Below, in pieces: positions 61,777-64,000 of a stretch of DNA of 64,000 nt. Position 1 is the first letter of the stretch. Each line of letters begins with the position of its first letter. The notes under the pieces were generated by a model. It was not told the DNA's origin. It saw nothing but the letters and a program-made list of their open reading frames with translations, and ran no database searches. The stretch comes from Streptomyces alboniger (GTDB lineage: Bacteria > Actinomycetota > Actinomycetes > Streptomycetales > Streptomycetaceae), in the NCBI RefSeq assembly GCF_008704395.1, contig NZ_CP023695.1, positions 3,782,001-3,846,000 of the forward strand, read 5' to 3'. The position numbers and the translations under genes were made by a program.

Positions 61777-64000
61777 GTGAGCAGCAGGCCATCCCGAGGC
61801 GCTGCTCGCCTCGCAGCCATACTCGACGCGCTCCCGGACGCGCTGGTGCTCGTCAACGCCAACGGCACCGTCGTGAACGCGAACGCGATCGCGCTGGAGG
61901 CGTTCGAGACGCCGGGCACCGCACTCGTGGGGCGCGGTCTGCTCGATCTGCTGCCGGAGTTCGACTCCCGGCTCATCCCCGGCTCCATGCGGCGCCCGGA
62001 CACCGTCGACGAGCGCGGGCGCACCAAGCCCACGCGCATGACGGCGCGGCGCACGGACGGCACCGAGTTCCCCGTCGAGGTCACCAGCTCCCCGCTGGAA
62101 GACGGCAGGCACGCGTACGACAACCACGGCTACACCGGCGACGAGCTGCTGATGCTCGTCGTGCGGGACCTGTCGGGCACCGTCGACACCGAGGCCGAAC
62201 TGGCCCGTTCGCAGCGGCAGACCGAGATGATCCTGCGTGCCGCGGCCGAGGGCGTCGTCGGGACGGACACCGACGGACGCGTCGTCCTCGTCAACCCGGC
62301 CGCCGCCCAGATACTGGGTTTCCGGGCGAGCGATCTCGGCGGGCAGGAACTGCACCCGCTGGTCCTGCACTCGCGCGCCGACGGCGAACCCTTCCCCTAC
62401 GAGGAGTCCCCGCTCGCCGACACCCTCCGCTCCGGGCGCAAGCACCGGGTGCGCGGACAGGTGCTGTGGTCCAAGAGCGGCGCCAAGGTACCGGTCGACC
62501 TGACGACGTCCCCGGTACGCGACGGCGACCAACTGGTCGGCGCGGTGATGACGTTCACCGACCGCAGGCCCTACGACGAGCTGGCCGAGAAGCACGAGGC
62601 CGCCCTCGCCCGGCACGCGGAGGAGATCCGTGCCGCCGCCGAGCGGCACGCCGAGGAGATCAAGGCGGCGGAGGAGCGGCGCGCCGAGGAGATCAAGGCC
62701 GCCGAGGAGCAGCGCGCCGAGGAACTCGCCGCCGAACAGGAGCGTTACGCGGCGCTCGCCGAGCGCGAGAAGGACCGCTTCGAAGAGCTGGCCGAGCGCG
62801 AGAAGTCGCGGTACGAGACGCTGGCCGCCCGGCATGAGCAGCTGCTCGCCGTCCTCGGCTCGTCCCTGCGCGGGCCCCTCGACGAACTGCGCCGCGAACT
62901 GGCCGCGCTCGCCGCGGACGACGCGGGCCAGCTGTGGCCCGAGGCCAACCAGGTCCTGCACCACCTGTCCGCCGGGTACGCCCGGATGACCACGCTCGTC
63001 GACAACGTCCTCGGCTTCCAGCGGCTCGACGCGGGCGAGGAGCAGCTGACCCTCACCCCGGCCCTGCTCGACGCGGTCGTCGCCACCGGCGTGGAGGGCG
63101 CGGTCGAGCTGATCGGGCCCGGCCGGGCGCAGTTCGCCGTGCACGCGCCGCCGATAGAGATCGTGGTCGACGCGGGACGGCTCGCCACCGCGGTGGCCCA
63201 TCTCGTCGCGGACGTGGCCGGGATCGACGCGACGGGCAACACGCGCGCGGGTGCCGGTTCCGGCGCCGCCGCGACGGGGGCTTACGTCGACTCGACGATC
63301 GTGGTGGCCGCGGCCCAGCGCGGCGAGGTCGTCCGCATCGAGGTCCGGGGGCCCTACGCGGGCGGGGACCCGGTGCACGAGCCGATCGTGCGCGGCATCG
63401 TGCGGGCCCACGGAGGGGTGCTCCAGACGCACGAGGTGCCGGGTATGAGCGGCAGTGCGTACGTACTTGAAGTGCCGATCGTGGCGGTCGGGGAGGCGGG
63501 CGCGACAGGGGCGGCAGGCGCGACCGTGGCGGTCGGAGCGGGTTCTACGGAGAGCGGCGGTTCGGGAACGGGCTCTACGGAGAGGGCCGGTTCGGCTGCG
63601 CCCGCAGCTCCGGGTGGCGTGGTCGCGGTGCCCGAGCAGGCGTCGCCCGCCACGGGCGGCGGGCGTCGACGGGCTCGGCGTCCCTCGGTGGACTCCTTCC
63701 TGGAGAGCGGCGTTCCGGCGGCCCCTTCCGGCGGCACGGAGGCGGGGGCGGCCACCGCGCCGACCGGCACGGGTCGGCGCAGGGGGCGGCGCGCGGCGGA
63801 GGCCACCGCTGTCCCGGGGAGCCCGGACACCCTCGGCAGCGGCACGGTGGCGACCGACCAGGGGGCGAGCCCCACGGCCGGGCCGGCGAGCGGGCCCGGG
63901 GGCGGGCCTGCGGTCGGGCCCATGGGTGGTCCTGCTGGCGGTCCCGCGGGTGGGCCCGCGGGCGGTTCCGTGTCGGAGGCGCAGGCTTCGGAGACTTCGG
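61777..64000 (+). CDS. Large PAS-domain sensor with degenerate kinase core, 3' end cut by window
   Basis: At least 741 residues from GTG 61777 (ggagg 10 nt upstream), open to the window edge. PAS domain 1 about 10-145 (ILDALPDALVLVNANGTVVNAN), PAS domain 2 about 150-270 (ILRAAAEGVVGTDTDGRVVLVNPAAAQILGF). A coiled coil of repeated HAEEI/RAEEI heptads follows at about 272-350. A DHp-like helix LGSSLRGPLDELRRELAAL has Ser362 where histidine kinases have the phospho-His of SHELRTPL. The ATPase-like part keeps EPIVRGIVRAHGGVLQ but the N-box reads AHLVADVA and the first G-box is absent. The last 250 residues are Ala/Gly/Pro-rich with basic patches (GRRRARR, GRRRGRRA). Relatives in other streptomycetes end in a receiver-like domain, which would lie outside. 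Confidence 0.88.
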   Translation, partial: MSSRPSRGAARLAAILDALPDALVLVNANGTVVNANAIALEAFETPGTALVGRGLLDLLPEFDSRLIPGSMRRPDTVDERGRTKPTRMTARRTDGTEFPVEVTSSPLEDGRHAYDNHGYTGDELLMLVVRDLSGTVDTEAELARSQRQTEMILRAAAEGVVGTDTDGRVVLVNPAAAQILGFRASDLGGQELHPLVLHSRADGEPFPYEESPLADTLRSGRKHRVRGQVLWSKSGAKVPVDLTTSPVRDGDQLVGAVMTFTDRRPYDELAEKHEAALARHAEEIRAAAERHAEEIKAAEERRAEEIKAAEEQRAEELAAEQERYAALAEREKDRFEELAEREKSRYETLAARHEQLLAVLGSSLRGPLDELRRELAALAADDAGQLWPEANQVLHHLSAGYARMTTLVDNVLGFQRLDAGEEQLTLTPALLDAVVATGVEGAVELIGPGRAQFAVHAPPIEIVVDAGRLATAVAHLVADVAGIDATGNTRAGAGSGAAATGAYVDSTIVVAAAQRGEVVRIEVRGPYAGGDPVHEPIVRGIVRAHGGVLQTHEVPGMSGSAYVLEVPIVAVGEAGATGAAGATVAVGAGSTESGGSGTGSTERAGSAAPAAPGGVVAVPEQASPATGGGRRRARRPSVDSFLESGVPAAPSGGTEAGAATAPTGTGRRRGRRAAEATAVPGSPDTLGSGTVATDQGASPTAGPASGPGGGPAVGPMGGPAGGPAGGPAGGSVSEAQASETS

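Noticed and set aside
61579..63432. 617-codon leftward frame
   Set aside because: Opposite strand of the PAS sensor gene, whose forward frame shows clear PAS domains and a coiled coil.

Overview
The window is a core-chromosome segment of a Streptomyces (Actinomycetota). The support is very high G+C with strong third-position bias, frequent GTG and some TTG starts, and marker genes: bldC, lsr2, two SigB/F-type sigma factors in tandem, a SpoIIE-type phosphatase, a mycothiol-type maleylpyruvate isomerase fold protein and a subtilisin inhibitor. From memory, the local order upp - small gene - tadA partner - tadA - tRNA-Ser - Dabb protein - sigF - sigN resembles S. coelicolor around SCO4041-SCO4034. 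No transposase, integrase or CRISPR array is visible.

Layout. 1-4.2 kb: 3' part of hrpA, tRNA-Asp, duplicated terminator hairpins. 4.4-5.5 kb: DUF6274 protein converging on bldC. 5.9-8.5 kb: a hypothetical gene divergent from vdh (valine dehydrogenase), then a DUF3073 gene. 8.6-11.2 kb: purF-purM. 11.3-15.1 kb: a leftward group of an ArsR-like regulator, M23 peptidase, TetR regulator, maleylpyruvate isomerase-like protein and META lipoprotein. 15.2-18.4 kb: purS-purQ-purL with 4-nt overlaps. 18.8-24.1 kb: lsr2, two tRNA-Gly genes, an ABC exporter plus two-component operon, and a third tRNA-Gly. 24.1-30.3 kb: purC, a DMFase-like protein, a degenerate M48-like membrane protein, purD. 30.5-33.2 kb: dnaX, SRP RNA, tRNA-Ser. 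33.2-43 kb: assorted single genes (PP2C phosphatase, DUF1360, FG-GAP propeller, rhomboid-like, ankyrin, GNAT, ABC-F, HhH-GPD, LytR_C). 43.1-49.9 kb: upp, tadA locus, tRNA-Ser, sigma pair, lipoprotein. 50-57.4 kb: two drug-exporter modules (MarR-MFS-YceI and MFS-TetR) and an OmpR-type response regulator. 57.7-64 kb: small secreted proteins, an amidohydrolase/monooxygenase pair, DUF2797, tRNA-Arg, tRNA-Ser, an SSI-like inhibitor and the 5' part of a PAS sensor gene that runs off the window.

Themes. De novo purine synthesis is spread over four leftward units (purF-purM, purSQL, purC, purD), with uracil salvage (upp) nearby. RNA genes are dense: eight tRNAs, the SRP RNA, and one tRNA-like element upstream of bldC. 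Several regulator genes sit beside clear palindromic operators. Short tandem duplications cluster at gene ends. The most unusual items are a tRNA-Gly(UCC) lacking the canonical D- and T-loop signature bases, a histidine kinase with a tail of about 26 octapeptide repeats, an MFS exporter fused to three carboxypeptidase-regulatory-like domains beside a YceI protein carrying the same domain, and a PAS sensor whose kinase core has lost its catalytic residues.
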